Shown one piece after another: positions 45,973-55,288 of a DNA stretch of 64,000 nt (positions are counted from its first letter, which is position 1; every line of letters begins with the position of its first letter). The stretch spans positions 1,054,001-1,118,000 of the forward strand of contig JBMNGC010000001.1 of assembly GCA_050949645.1 (NCBI GenBank). The letters run 5' to 3'. The translations under genes and the position numbers were made by a program. The DNA comes from RUG369 sp050949645 (GTDB taxonomy: Bacteria; Planctomycetota; Planctomycetia; Pirellulales; Thermoguttaceae). The notes under the pieces are model-generated. The model made no database searches, was not told the DNA's origin, and worked only from the letters and a program-made list of their open reading frames with translations.

Positions 45973-47406
45973 ATGCCGGAGATTCCTCCACTTGTTCTCA
46001 ATATCGTCAAACTTCTTGAACATAGCGGCGCAACCGACGTTTTGATCGTGGGAGGCTTCGTTCGCGATCGGTTGCTTGGAATCAGATCAAAGGACGTTGA
46101 CGTTGAAGTTTACGGCCTCAGCTACGCGCAAATTATTAAGGCTCTATCACCTCATTTTCATGTTGATCTTGTCGGTCAATCCTTCGGCGTGATTAAGGTT
46201 GGCAATATTGTTGACGTAGCGCTCCCAAGACGCGAGTCCAAAACAGGATTGGGACACAAGGGATTTGACGTCGAATCCGTTTCCGACCTTTCGCCCAAAG
46301 AAGCGTTTTCCAGACGTGATTTCACGATCAATGCAATCGGCATGCGTCTCGACGGTTCCTATTGCGATCCCTACGACGGAATCGGTGATCTCAAGCGCAA
46401 AGTCCTCCGTGCAACGAGCCCCGCTTTTAAAGACGATCCGCTCCGCGTCTTGCGCGGAATGCAGTTCGCTTCTCGCTTCGGGCTCAAAATGGATCCTCAA
46501 ACGCTTCAATATTGTCGCGAAGTATACCACGAATTCCCTGCCCTCTCTAAGGAGCGAGTCTATGAAGAATGGAAAAAGTGGGCGCTCAAAGGCGTTCAAC
46601 CTGAATTAGGACTCGACATGCTCTACGACTGCGGATGGATCCGCGCGTTCCCCGAGCTTTTCGCGCTCGTTGGTTGTCCTCAGAATTCAAAGCGCCGTCC
46701 AGAGGAAGACGTTTGGTCGCATACTAAAGCCGTTTGTCGCGAGGCTGTAAACTTGATAACAGGGTGCAAACCTGCGCTAAGCGATGATGAACGAACAATC
46801 TTGATGCTCGCTGCGCTCTGCCATGATTTCGGCAAGCCGGAAACGACTACCTATGACGAAATCGGTATGGTTCGTTCCAAAGGGCATGCGGCGGCTGGCG
46901 CTTCGATAGCGAAACATTTCCTGGAAAATTTGAACGCGCCAAAACGAATCGTCGGCGCCGTCGTTCCGTTGGTTGCAGAACACATGGCGATTCAAGACGT
47001 CGGCGACAATCCCTCGCCGCGCGATATTCGTCGTCTGGCACGAAAACTTGAGCCCGCAAATATCAAACTTTGGGCGCTCCTGTGCCAGTCAAATGCTCCT
47101 ACCGACTGGATGAATCGCCGTGGAGACGATCTATCGCTGCCTCCTGAGAATGAGATCGAATCAAAACAAATTGAACGGAAAATTAGGTTTCAAGCGGAAC
47201 AGTGGCTGGCGATTGCTCGACAACACAAGGTGTTGGGATCAGGACCTCGTCCGCTCGTTCAAGGTAGAGATCTTCTTGCGTTAGGACTTAAACCCGGCCC
47301 TCATATTGGCGTCATTCTTAAAGAGCTCTTCGAAGAACAGATCGATGGAGTCTTTGCTACAAAAGACGAAGGCGTTGCCCGACTCAAGGAAAAGTTGGGG
47401 CTTTGA
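45973..47406 (+). CDS. cca: CCA tRNA nucleotidyltransferase-like protein with HD domain
   Basis: 477 residues. The nucleotidyltransferase head has GGFVRDRLLG at 27-36 and DVDVEVYG at 41-48 with the metal-binding aspartates, then SRRDFTINAIG and the neck RVLRGMQFASRFGL. An HD domain follows with CHDFGKPETT (His284, Asp285). It belongs to the class II CCA-adding enzyme/poly(A) polymerase group, adding CCA to tRNA 3' ends; bifunctional HD forms also have phosphatase or phosphodiesterase activity. Poly(A) polymerase or A-adding variants cannot be excluded from sequence. The tRNA-Leu gene nearby lacks an encoded CCA, so such an enzyme is needed. Confidence 0.88.
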   Translation: MPEIPPLVLNIVKLLEHSGATDVLIVGGFVRDRLLGIRSKDVDVEVYGLSYAQIIKALSPHFHVDLVGQSFGVIKVGNIVDVALPRRESKTGLGHKGFDVESVSDLSPKEAFSRRDFTINAIGMRLDGSYCDPYDGIGDLKRKVLRATSPAFKDDPLRVLRGMQFASRFGLKMDPQTLQYCREVYHEFPALSKERVYEEWKKWALKGVQPELGLDMLYDCGWIRAFPELFALVGCPQNSKRRPEEDVWSHTKAVCREAVNLITGCKPALSDDERTILMLAALCHDFGKPETTTYDEIGMVRSKGHAAAGASIAKHFLENLNAPKRIVGAVVPLVAEHMAIQDVGDNPSPRDIRRLARKLEPANIKLWALLCQSNAPTDWMNRRGDDLSLPPENEIESKQIERKIRFQAEQWLAIARQHKVLGSGPRPLVQGRDLLALGLKPGPHIGVILKELFEEQIDGVFATKDEGVARLKEKLGL

Positions 47407-47565
47407 TCGTGCTGCGTTCCTTTGAGTTTTATTAAGGAATAAGATTTTATCTAGCAATTCGCATGGAAAAATTTGCTTTTCTGGGGACACTTCTATAGAA
47501 TTTAGGGGGCGGCAGCGACGATGGACATACCCCGCCATGCAGCATAACCTAGCCTCTTAATTTCC

Positions 47566-49359
47566 ATGCCTTCATTAACTCCCGAAGAATTTTTGGACTA
47601 CCTGAAGCGGAGCAAATTGCTCGATTCAGGCGAGTTCGAAACTGCTCTCGCCGATATCAAGCGAGATATGCCCGGTGCGCTTCGCGATTCTGACCAACTT
47701 GCGTCGGAGTTCGTTAAGCGCGACCTGCTTACGTCTTGGCATATCCGTCAATTGATGAAGAGGAAATATAAAGGTTTTTACCTTCGTCAATACCGCATTC
47801 TTGGTCATCTGGGATCAGGCGGCATGAGCGCCGTGTATCTTGCCGAACACACCGTAATGAAGCGTCGCGTTGCCATTAAGGTTCTTCCGAAGCGACGTCT
47901 CAAACCGGCTTACCTCGACAGATTTGCGCGTGAAGCGCAGGCAATCGCGGCTCTCGATTCGCAACATGTCGTTCGTGCATACGACGTCGACCGTTTTGAA
48001 GACGTCCATTACATCGTTATGGAGTATTTCGAGGGTCAGAACCTTCGACAACTCGTCGATAAAGAGGGACCGCTCGCCTATGAAGACGCAGCTAACTTTA
48101 TTCGCCAAGCAGCGTTAGGACTCGATGACGCTCACAAAATCGGCATCGTTCATCGCGACGTTAAACCGGAAAACATTCTCGTCGACGAGCATGATTTCGT
48201 CAAACTTCTCGACTTAGGGTTAGCTCTCCTCGACGAAGACAACTTCTTAGTCAAGGGATCGGTTGTCGACGAGGATAGAATTCTCGGCACCGCGGACTAT
48301 CTTGCCCCCGAGCAGGCGCTAGACAGTCACGGCGTCGACGCACGCGCCGACGTCTATGGGCTTGGCGCTACATTATATTTCTGTCTCACGGGCAAACCGC
48401 CGTTCCCCGAAGGTACGATCACGGAGCGATTGTTAGCGCATCTACGCAAAGAGCCCGTGAGTATTTTTACCGAACGTCCGGACGCTCCTATCGATCTCGT
48501 TGAGATTTGTTCTAAGATGATGGCGAAGAGCCCGGAAGATCGCATTCAGTCAGCAGAGGAAGTCGCTGATATTTTGAAGCTGTGGTTGATTCACAACGGC
48601 TTTGCGCAACCCAGCGACTTCGCCCAAGACACCAATTCGACAGTCGGGTATAACGCGATTGACAATTTAATTTCGCAATCTAACGCCGAACAGCGGTTCC
48701 TTGCAAATGACGCGAGCGCAACAGAAATGGGGTTCGAGCGAGCGACGTCCGGCTTCATGCTCAGCGACGCCGAGCTTGCCGACGTTGTGCAAAGAAAAAG
48801 CGAAAATGCCGTCGACCTATTTGATTTAGCAGGAAGCGGCGGGTCAATTTCAAAGTCAAAGCTCGGCCAATCCGGCTTTGTTGATCGACGTTCTCATTCA
48901 ACGCTCTCCGACAACCTTGTTTTGTCACAAAGGACCTCGGAGTTAAATACTGCCGTCGATCCGCTCGAAATGGCTCTCAACGAAATCGCTGACACAACGA
49001 AAACGCCCCTTCGAACTGGTGCAGCTTCTCAAACTGACTCTTCTAAGCAAATAATCAATATTTCTCGTTTCCAGGAACAGAAACCGCAAACAAGTCAACA
49101 TTCCACGATTCAACCTCAGGCCGGTCAAACCGTCGCTCAAGCGGTGAGCAGACCAGCGCCTAGGTCCGATTCCATTCAAATGGCGAGGGACGTAAGTAGC
49201 GCGCCGGAACATCAACAACAGTTTCCGTCAACTCCCGATCCCTTTGGAGATTGGTATAAATCGGTGCCAGTCTGGTTCTGGACGGTTGCTATTGGAGGAT
49301 ACGCAGTCGCAATTTTTCTCGCCGGCGTCCTTCTGACGCTTCTGCTGAGCATCAAGTGA
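47566..49359 (+). CDS. Ser/Thr protein kinase with C-terminal membrane anchor
   Basis: 597 residues. Residues 1-70 are a helical non-kinase cap. The Hanks-type kinase domain covers about 75-350: glycine loop HLGSGGMSAVYLAEH, VAIK with Lys105, HRDVKPEN with catalytic Asp198, DLG at 216-218 in place of DFG (common in this phylum), and DYLAPEQALDSHGVDARADVYGLG as the APE-like segment. A Ser/Thr/Gln-rich linker leads to a single transmembrane helix at about 571-595. No extracytoplasmic sensor follows the anchor, so the C terminus barely leaves the membrane. No Shine-Dalgarno is obvious. It could act with the phosphatases 6-10 kb upstream, but this is speculation. Confidence 0.9.
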   Translation: MPSLTPEEFLDYLKRSKLLDSGEFETALADIKRDMPGALRDSDQLASEFVKRDLLTSWHIRQLMKRKYKGFYLRQYRILGHLGSGGMSAVYLAEHTVMKRRVAIKVLPKRRLKPAYLDRFAREAQAIAALDSQHVVRAYDVDRFEDVHYIVMEYFEGQNLRQLVDKEGPLAYEDAANFIRQAALGLDDAHKIGIVHRDVKPENILVDEHDFVKLLDLGLALLDEDNFLVKGSVVDEDRILGTADYLAPEQALDSHGVDARADVYGLGATLYFCLTGKPPFPEGTITERLLAHLRKEPVSIFTERPDAPIDLVEICSKMMAKSPEDRIQSAEEVADILKLWLIHNGFAQPSDFAQDTNSTVGYNAIDNLISQSNAEQRFLANDASATEMGFERATSGFMLSDAELADVVQRKSENAVDLFDLAGSGGSISKSKLGQSGFVDRRSHSTLSDNLVLSQRTSELNTAVDPLEMALNEIADTTKTPLRTGAASQTDSSKQIINISRFQEQKPQTSQHSTIQPQAGQTVAQAVSRPAPRSDSIQMARDVSSAPEHQQQFPSTPDPFGDWYKSVPVWFWTVAIGGYAVAIFLAGVLLTLLLSIK

Positions 49360-49384
49360 CGTCGTGTCATGACGTCTAAAAAAA

Positions 49385-49418
49385 GCGGGCTTTCGCAAAT
49401 CTCTCTGCGAAAGCCCGC
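49385..49418 (-). terminator. Terminator for the SUMF1 gene (minus)
   Basis: Perfect 13-bp stem (49385-49397, 49406-49418) with an 8-nt loop; the minus strand continues into a T-run. It lies between the convergent kinase and SUMF1 genes. Confidence 0.88.
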
Positions 49419-49454
49419 CGCTGTGACATGCCGACTATTGTCTAACAAAAGCTA

Positions 49455-50588
49455 TCAGCGAGGATTGAGCTCCTTGTACCTCTCCCAAACTTTTGGATCC
49501 GGTTCAAAAAGTTCGGCTTCTTCTGGGGTCGGCGGAGTCAAAGGACGAACAACGCGGAAGCCCACGTAGGGCGCCTCTGTGACCCACCAGATACTCTGCG
49601 GGAACTGCGGGTCATGCGCTTTCCACGACTTATCGGAGACGATGCGCTTGGCGCTACGGCAATCCTTGGCTTCGTGAGCGCAGGAACCGCCGCGCGATAC
49701 TTCGTCAAACATGGCGAAAACAGAGAGCGGTTTTTTCGGAGTAACGAAAGGCGTGTCAATCTTGCCAGCTGCAAAATCTCTGTAGGCTCTCCTATCATAC
49801 TGGTCCATGACCCATTCGCAGACATTGCCGTGCATGTCGTAGAATCCCCACGCATTCGGTTTCTTGGTCATGACTTCGTTATAGCCGTCGGGGCTGTTGT
49901 CGAGATACCAGGCGTAATCGTCGAGTTCAGATTCGTCGTCGCCAAAGGAGTAAGCAGTATCGGTACCACAGCGGCAAGCGTATTCCCACTCGATTTCAGT
50001 CGGTAGACGATAGTAACGACCTGTCATCGCAGTGAGCCATTTGCAGTACATCTGAGCGGCATAACGGGTCATACCGCTTGCCGGATAACCTTCCTTATTG
50101 CTCTTGTCGAAGCTGATATCTCCGATGCTGTACGGCGCAGTCGGCGCCGCGAGCGCATCGGCAATCTCAGCGCGGTCGTTTTCGGGCTCGACGGCGCCAG
50201 ATTTATGAGCGTTCACGAGATAGAGGAGCCCGAAAAGGGAAAATTCCTGCCACGTAACCTCGTGTTCTTCCATCCAAAAGGGTTCCACAGTCGCCGTGAA
50301 CGTGGGAGCTTCGTCTCTTTCGCCGTCTTCGCTACCCATGGTAAATTCGCCACCCTTGACGGGGAGCATTCTAAACGTAAGAACGTCGCCGGTGTTGGTC
50401 TGGAGAGACTCTTCGTACGGCTTCATCTCATCTTCGGTCGTCGCTTCGGCGTCAGGATTTGGGACGGGGTCGACCAGCCACTCCGTACCGTTCGTAAAAG
50501 CTGGATTAGAGCTCAGATCCTGAGCTAAACATGCGGTTCCACACGCGACTACAATGGCGAGCGTCGCAAATAACAAACCTTTTTTCAT
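49455..50588 (-). CDS. Secreted SUMF1/formylglycine-enzyme-fold protein
   Basis: 377 residues from ATG 50588, with GAGGAGT 4 nt upstream; the frame opens to 50738 but the start chosen has the signal peptide (KKGLLFATLAIVVACGTACLAQ). The SUMF1 fold is clear: VKGGEFTMGSEDGERDEAP, EVTWQEFS, RYYRLPTEIEWEYACR, WGFYDMHGNVCEWV, SRGGSCAHEAKDCRSAKR and GFRVV. In true formylglycine-generating enzymes a copper-binding Cys pair sits in the RGGS region; here the spacing is C-A-H...C, which does not match the canonical pair. It is more likely a substrate-binding or structural relative, as in most planctomycete copies. Monocistronic. Confidence 0.87.
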   Translation of the reverse strand: MKKGLLFATLAIVVACGTACLAQDLSSNPAFTNGTEWLVDPVPNPDAEATTEDEMKPYEESLQTNTGDVLTFRMLPVKGGEFTMGSEDGERDEAPTFTATVEPFWMEEHEVTWQEFSLFGLLYLVNAHKSGAVEPENDRAEIADALAAPTAPYSIGDISFDKSNKEGYPASGMTRYAAQMYCKWLTAMTGRYYRLPTEIEWEYACRCGTDTAYSFGDDESELDDYAWYLDNSPDGYNEVMTKKPNAWGFYDMHGNVCEWVMDQYDRRAYRDFAAGKIDTPFVTPKKPLSVFAMFDEVSRGGSCAHEAKDCRSAKRIVSDKSWKAHDPQFPQSIWWVTEAPYVGFRVVRPLTPPTPEEAELFEPDPKVWERYKELNPR

Positions 50589-50964
50589 TGTACTCCTCAA
50601 AACTCGTCGTCCCAATTGACGCGCGTATCTGACATTCTGCTTTATGCGGAAACGCCCTCTCAAAAAGAGGCTGCATTCAGCGTAAAGTGGGGATCGGACT
50701 GCTCCAACGTCGTCCGGCGATGTAAGCGGACGCCGCAAGAGACCCGCGCCATTATACCTATTTTAAATACACCTTCAACCTTGCCGAGATTCTGACGCGC
50801 CAATTTTTACAAATTTAGTCATTAAATTTGTAATGACAAAAACGTCGATTCTCCATCATTTTTCATCATCGACTGAAAAACACTTTAAATCGAATTCCAC
50901 ATAGGATAGAATGTTGGCGACGATTCGCTCATTTTAACCAAGGCAGCAAAGTTCCGTAGCCTGT
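50589..50964. other. Divergent intergenic region with overlapping palindromes
   Basis: About 375 bp between the SUMF1 gene (minus) and the short ORF (plus). It is AT-rich from 50800 and holds two overlapping inverted repeats at 50807-50837. No other gene was recognised. Confidence 0.5.
50807..50837. repeat. Overlapping inverted repeats
   Basis: TTACAAATTTA (50807-50817) pairs with TAAATTTGTAA (50823-50833). In the same DNA GTCATTA (50818-50824) pairs with TAATGAC (50831-50837). The two palindromes share bases, so only one hairpin can form at a time, or two protein dimers could compete for the site. Confidence 0.75.
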
Positions 50965-51084
50965 ATGAGTGTTTTAAACTCTGGCTCCACACTAACGCAG
51001 CAAGACCAGTCTCGTGATCAACTTTTGATCACTCCCCTCAACGTTTATGAGCGTCAACGTCTCAATGCGAAAAAAATGCGATGA
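50965..51084 (+). CDS. Possible small protein coupled to the YhaM-like gene
   Basis: 39 residues, starting MSVLNSGSTLTQQDQS, with a helical, charged end (VYERQRLNAKKMR). Its stop TGA overlaps the ATG of the next gene as ATGA (51081-51084), the arrangement of translational coupling. No strong ribosome site precedes ATG 50965. It could be a real small protein, a regulatory leader ORF or chance. No family was recognised. Confidence 0.4.
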   Translation: MSVLNSGSTLTQQDQSRDQLLITPLNVYERQRLNAKKMR

Positions 51085-52457
51085 ACAGTTTCCAGAACCA
51101 GTCTGAATTAGACGCTTCAAAGGATAACGTCGACGCTTCTCCGAGCGATCCTGCTACGCAGTCGAACGACACGACTCCATCTTCTGGCGAGCAGAAGAGC
51201 CAGGGGACGCCCTCCCGGCAGTCTCCTAGAGATGTTCCCTCACAACGTGAGCAAAAAACAGCGCCTTTAATCGGTGGTTCTTTCGCTCGAACCCCGTCTG
51301 CTTCAGGGCGCCCGCCGCATTCCTTGCCTCCGTGCAATATCAAGATGCTTTCTGAAATGAAAATCGGAGTCGAGTCGGACTGCTTCGTCCAGCTTTTTGA
51401 AAAGGAAAAGTTGCTGACAAAAGCCGGGAAACCATATTTTAAACTCTCATTTCGAGATCGTCAAAAGTACGCCCAGACGTTCCTCTGGTCGGAAAATAGA
51501 TATTTTTTGGAATGCGAAAGAAAATGGAAAGTCGGCGACGTCTTTAAAATTCGTGGGACAATGCGCGACTCTAGTTATGGTCCAAGGCTGGAACCTCGGC
51601 TGATTCGCAAGGCCGTTGCCGAAGACAAGGAGGATGGATTCGAACCGGGAAACTGCCTCCCAAGTTCTGCTCATTCACCAGACGATATTGCGTCCGAACT
51701 CCTAGCTATTGCCGATAAACATATTGGCAAAGGTCCCTTGTTGAATCTAATTCGACGTATTTTCAAAGAATATCGTATCGTTCTTTTTGAATCGGCGGCC
51801 TCGAGAACGCACCATCGCTCGTATCAGGGGGGGCTCTTGGAACACACGAGTTCAGTAACGAAACTGACGCTCAAACTTTACGAACATTTCTGTTTCGAAG
51901 TCCCCCATCTCTCGCCAACAATCTCTAAGCCGTTACTTGTTGCCGGCGCTATTCTTCACGACGTCGGGAAGATTCTGGACTCCCAGTCGACAGCCGCCGC
52001 CTCCCAGAAGACGCTCGCTGGGAATCTGATCGGTCATCAGATTCTGGGATTGGAAATCGTTGAACGATTCGCGGCAGAAGTCCAGCTGGACGACGAAACA
52101 AAATATCAGCTCGAGCACCTGATTTTGACTCACTCCAGGTTTCCCGATTGGGGCTCCCCGTTCCCACCGGCGACGCTCGAGGCGATGCTCTTACATTACG
52201 CCGACTATGCAGATTCAACTTTTGTCAGCGCCTTGAAGACACTCGACAGCGACTTCGCAACAGAGGACTTAACGCGAAGAAAGGGACCTTTTGGGACCCC
52301 GTTGCTCAAGCCCCGCGCAGATCGCCATGTCAGTCAAAATCATTTGTCTCCAGACTCTCTGGAGGAGTCTTCTAGCGTAAATAATCAACCCCCTAATCCC
52401 CAGGTTCCCAACGAATACTTAAAACAACGAAACAATGAACAGTCGAAACGCCATTAA
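51081..52457 (+). CDS. YhaM-like 3'-5' exoribonuclease (OB-fold plus HD)
   Basis: 458 residues. Residues 1-90 are disordered and low complexity, an extension not present in typical YhaM. An OB-fold follows (about 95-175: FVQLFEKEKLLTKAGKPYFK, LSFRDRQKYAQTF, KIRGTMRD). The HD domain has GGLLEHT with His255 and ILHDVGK with His293-Asp294, plus LILTHSRFPDWGSP. YhaM removes nucleotides from RNA or DNA 3' ends with divalent metal. The ATG overlaps the short ORF upstream. C-terminal residues after about 410 are again low complexity. Identity is strong for the family, less so for RNA versus DNA. Confidence 0.88.
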   Translation: MNSFQNQSELDASKDNVDASPSDPATQSNDTTPSSGEQKSQGTPSRQSPRDVPSQREQKTAPLIGGSFARTPSASGRPPHSLPPCNIKMLSEMKIGVESDCFVQLFEKEKLLTKAGKPYFKLSFRDRQKYAQTFLWSENRYFLECERKWKVGDVFKIRGTMRDSSYGPRLEPRLIRKAVAEDKEDGFEPGNCLPSSAHSPDDIASELLAIADKHIGKGPLLNLIRRIFKEYRIVLFESAASRTHHRSYQGGLLEHTSSVTKLTLKLYEHFCFEVPHLSPTISKPLLVAGAILHDVGKILDSQSTAAASQKTLAGNLIGHQILGLEIVERFAAEVQLDDETKYQLEHLILTHSRFPDWGSPFPPATLEAMLLHYADYADSTFVSALKTLDSDFATEDLTRRKGPFGTPLLKPRADRHVSQNHLSPDSLEESSSVNNQPPNPQVPNEYLKQRNNEQSKRH

Positions 52458-52519
52458 CGGGAATCCCGTTGGCGAGTAATAAGTTTTCTAGCGTTTATTT
52501 TTTGCGGAAATACAGGCAC

Positions 52520-54964
52520 ATGGTAACTTTTGGTTTAACAACTCTCGACTATGCAGTCCTCATATGCTACTTCATCCTGATGATAGTTATCGGCGTCTGG
52601 TCGATGCTCTTCGTTAAAAAGCAGGAGGACTTTTTTCTCGGCAGTCGAAAATTTGGCAAAGTTTTTCAAATGTTTGCCGCTTTCGGCGCCGGAACCAACG
52701 CATCCGATCCGGTTGTCACCGCCAAAACGACCTTTACTAACGGTCTTAGCGGCGTATGGAGCGGACTTCTTTGGTTGTTTGTAACGCCCTTCTATTGGAT
52801 TTGCGGCGTATGGTATCGACGCATGAGGTGCCTCACGCTTGGCGACTGGTTCACGGAAAGGTATCAAAGTAAAGGACTTGCCTTTGCTTACATGATCTTT
52901 GGCGCAGTCTTCTACATGTACTATCTCGGCGTGGGAATGACAGCCATTGGGAAAATGGGCGCCCCTCTCGTCGGATCTGATTACCTCATGCTCTTTGGTC
53001 ACGCATTTTCCATCGATAAAGTCATTATTGTTCTGACGTCGGTTTGCGTCCTCTTCTACGGAGTGATGGGTGGTCTTCGCGCTGCATACTGGACGGATTT
53101 GTTCCAAGGAATATTTATCGTTATTCTTTCCGTGATACTTATTCCCGTTGGGCTTAACGCGCTTGTCAAAGAGTCGACCGAAGCGCCCGCGCCTGCCGCG
53201 GTCGTTGCCGGCGACGACCGCGTTCTCGAAGTCGCAGGGACTCTCCTTTCGGAACCCAGCGAAAAGAAAACCATGCTTGACGGTTTCACAATTCTTCACG
53301 AAAAGGCGCCAGCTGAATATTTCGATATTCTCACCAGTCCTAAAGGAGGTGAATTTCCGCTCCATTACATCATTGCAATTACGCTTTTAAATCTCATCGG
53401 CATCGTTTGCCAGCCGCACTTTATTGCAACTGGAGGCGGATCCGCTAAAACAGAGTTCAACGCGCGTTTCGGACTGGTCGCAGGCAACGTTCTTAAGAGA
53501 TTCTGCACCATTGGATGGGCGCTCACAGCGCTCGTCGCGCTCGCTTACCTGGCGAGCAGTACGGAATTGGCGGCAGACCCCGACAAAGTATGGGGAGTTG
53601 CAACGCGTGAACTCTTGGGCCCCTTGAACCTTGGACTCGTCGGTCTCATGCTGGCGTGTTTGCTCGCCGCTTTAATGAGTTCTGCAAGTTGCTATATGCT
53701 TGTTGTTTCTGGACTCGTCGTCCGCAACGGTTATGCAGCGTATATTAACCCGAATGCAAGCGAGAAGTCATACGTTCTGGCCGGACGCATTTGCGGCGCA
53801 GTCGTCATCATTGGCGCGACAATCAACTCGCTCCTCTCAATGAACGTCTTTGAACAGCTCAAATTCGCGTGGGAGATTCCGATCGTCTTTGCGGCGCCAT
53901 TCTGGGTTGGACTCTATTGGAGACGCGCGAATAAATATTCTGCGTGGGCAACGTGCATTCTTACGTTGACGATCTTCTTCCTTATCCCAATGAACATCTC
54001 GAAATTCGACAACTCGCTTACCTCCAACCCCAAATACTTATTGACTAATGAGTTTGTCGTAACACGTGACACACGAGCAGTTTCTACAACCGACGTCGAG
54101 CGACGAGCAGCTACCCTGGAAAACTGGGAAAAGAGCGCAGAAAAAATTCTCGCAGACATTGGAGACGTCTCTGAAGATGAGACGAATGAAGCGATTTATC
54201 GCGAGCTAGGACCTAAGCCCGTCGCTCTGTCGCTGGGGGAAACCATCGTCGACGAATTTAAAACGGGCGGCAAGGCGATTTACTGGGGAGGCGGAGTCGT
54301 TCCTTACGACCGCGAAGGAAACGAGTTAGTTATCGATTCTGACGGTCGTGTGATTGCTAAAATATCGCCCGCTCAAAAAATCGATGGACGCAGGATTGAC
54401 AGTCATAAAACGTTCATCAATCCGGATGAGGAACTGATTGAACTCTTCGATCCTGAAGCCATGCTAGTTGAAGATCTTTCAGAAAGTCGAGTCCGCATCA
54501 CCAACCGATTCAAGTCAGTCGAAGAATTAGAGTCTATCGGCGTTACGCTTCTCGGCAAAGGAAGCTTCGAGCTTGATTTCCTCTTTTACGGTCGTTTCAA
54601 TGTCGATCTTCGATCGATGAGCAACGGGACGCTCGAAGCGTTGCGTCTGCCGACCAGGCTTGTGCTTCCCTTCGTTTTTCTCATTCTCTTGAGCTTTGTC
54701 ACGCCCAGAGGCGAGGAGGCGCAACTTGATCGTTACTACGTCAAGATGAAGACTCCGGTCGATCCTGACCCTGAAAAAGATGCGGAAGAAATGCGACTTT
54801 CCTACGAAGATCCCCATCGTTTCGACGATAAGCGACTTATTAAACGCTGGGGGTTGGAGTTTAACAAACCGAACGCAGTCGACATTATCGGCTTCATTGC
54901 AAGTTTTGCGATCTGCGTTGGCGTCGTCTGGTTGATCGTTGTGATCGCAAACTATCAGCCGTAG
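52520..54964 (+). CDS. Sodium:solute symporter (SSF) with large soluble insert
   Basis: 814 residues from ATG 52520 (a TTG at 52469 is in frame). The SSF core has about 11-12 helices: TLDYAVLICYFILMIVIGVW at the start, then FGAGTNASDPVVTAKTTF, which carries the sodium-site residues, and later AALMSSASCYMLVVSGLVV. Two soluble inserts are unusual: about 60 residues after residue 210 (STEAPAPAAVVAGDDR to FDILTSP), and about 250 residues between residues 510 and 710. The family is normally 450-600 residues, so this is much larger. The solute (sugar, proline or similar) cannot be read. It follows the YhaM-like gene by 62 bp; a bidirectional terminator follows. Confidence 0.88.
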   Translation: MVTFGLTTLDYAVLICYFILMIVIGVWSMLFVKKQEDFFLGSRKFGKVFQMFAAFGAGTNASDPVVTAKTTFTNGLSGVWSGLLWLFVTPFYWICGVWYRRMRCLTLGDWFTERYQSKGLAFAYMIFGAVFYMYYLGVGMTAIGKMGAPLVGSDYLMLFGHAFSIDKVIIVLTSVCVLFYGVMGGLRAAYWTDLFQGIFIVILSVILIPVGLNALVKESTEAPAPAAVVAGDDRVLEVAGTLLSEPSEKKTMLDGFTILHEKAPAEYFDILTSPKGGEFPLHYIIAITLLNLIGIVCQPHFIATGGGSAKTEFNARFGLVAGNVLKRFCTIGWALTALVALAYLASSTELAADPDKVWGVATRELLGPLNLGLVGLMLACLLAALMSSASCYMLVVSGLVVRNGYAAYINPNASEKSYVLAGRICGAVVIIGATINSLLSMNVFEQLKFAWEIPIVFAAPFWVGLYWRRANKYSAWATCILTLTIFFLIPMNISKFDNSLTSNPKYLLTNEFVVTRDTRAVSTTDVERRAATLENWEKSAEKILADIGDVSEDETNEAIYRELGPKPVALSLGETIVDEFKTGGKAIYWGGGVVPYDREGNELVIDSDGRVIAKISPAQKIDGRRIDSHKTFINPDEELIELFDPEAMLVEDLSESRVRITNRFKSVEELESIGVTLLGKGSFELDFLFYGRFNVDLRSMSNGTLEALRLPTRLVLPFVFLILLSFVTPRGEEAQLDRYYVKMKTPVDPDPEKDAEEMRLSYEDPHRFDDKRLIKRWGLEFNKPNAVDIIGFIASFAICVGVVWLIVVIANYQP

Positions 54965-54992
54965 TCCCTTATCAACCTTGTCCAAAGTTTAA

Positions 54993-55037
54993 AAAAGGCG
55001 TCGAACTCTCTACTTTTGCAGGAATTCGACGCCTTTT
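54993..55037. terminator. Bidirectional terminator between SSF and feo genes
   Basis: Perfect 13-bp stem (54993-55005, 55025-55037) with a 19-nt loop, A-run on one side and T-run on the other. It ends both convergent transcripts. Confidence 0.85.
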
Positions 55038-55062
55038 AATTATTGAAAGCGGTGTCCCAAGG

Positions 55063-55251
55063 TTATTTATCTTTTGTTTCTTCAGCGTCTTTTAACGCTT
55101 TGGCAAGATTAGAGCAGCAATAACTGCAATTTCCGTCAACTTTGCAACCGCAACAGGGAGTTCTCTTGCCATTGAGGGTTCTGACAACCTTAACGATCAT
55201 TACCACGACGACAACGAGTATTATCGCCGCAACGATAATTTTATCCATCAT
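55063..55251 (-). CDS. FeoB-associated Cys-rich membrane protein
   Basis: 62 residues, starting MMDKIIVAAI with one transmembrane helix (IILVVVVVMIVKVV), then Cys33, 34, 36, 42, 45 and 46 in CCGC...C...CC, and a charged tail. This is the pattern of the FeoB-associated family, which sits beside FeoB and may handle ferrous iron or metal-thiolate transfer. It is the last gene of the feo operon, 37 bp after feoB. Confidence 0.88.
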   Translation of the reverse strand: MMDKIIVAAIILVVVVVMIVKVVRTLNGKRTPCCGCKVDGNCSYCCSNLAKALKDAEETKDK

Positions 55252-55288
55252 CCTTTAAGATCTTTCTAAAGGGAGTTATCTTGGATCA

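Noticed and set aside
50965..51060. Structured RNA before the YhaM-like gene (hairpin at about 51015-51032)
   Set aside because: The hairpin falls inside the 39-codon ORF and has no T-run or known RNA signature.
52535..53365. 276-residue frame antisense to the SSF symporter
   Set aside because: It lies opposite the conserved membrane core; composition fits a shadow.
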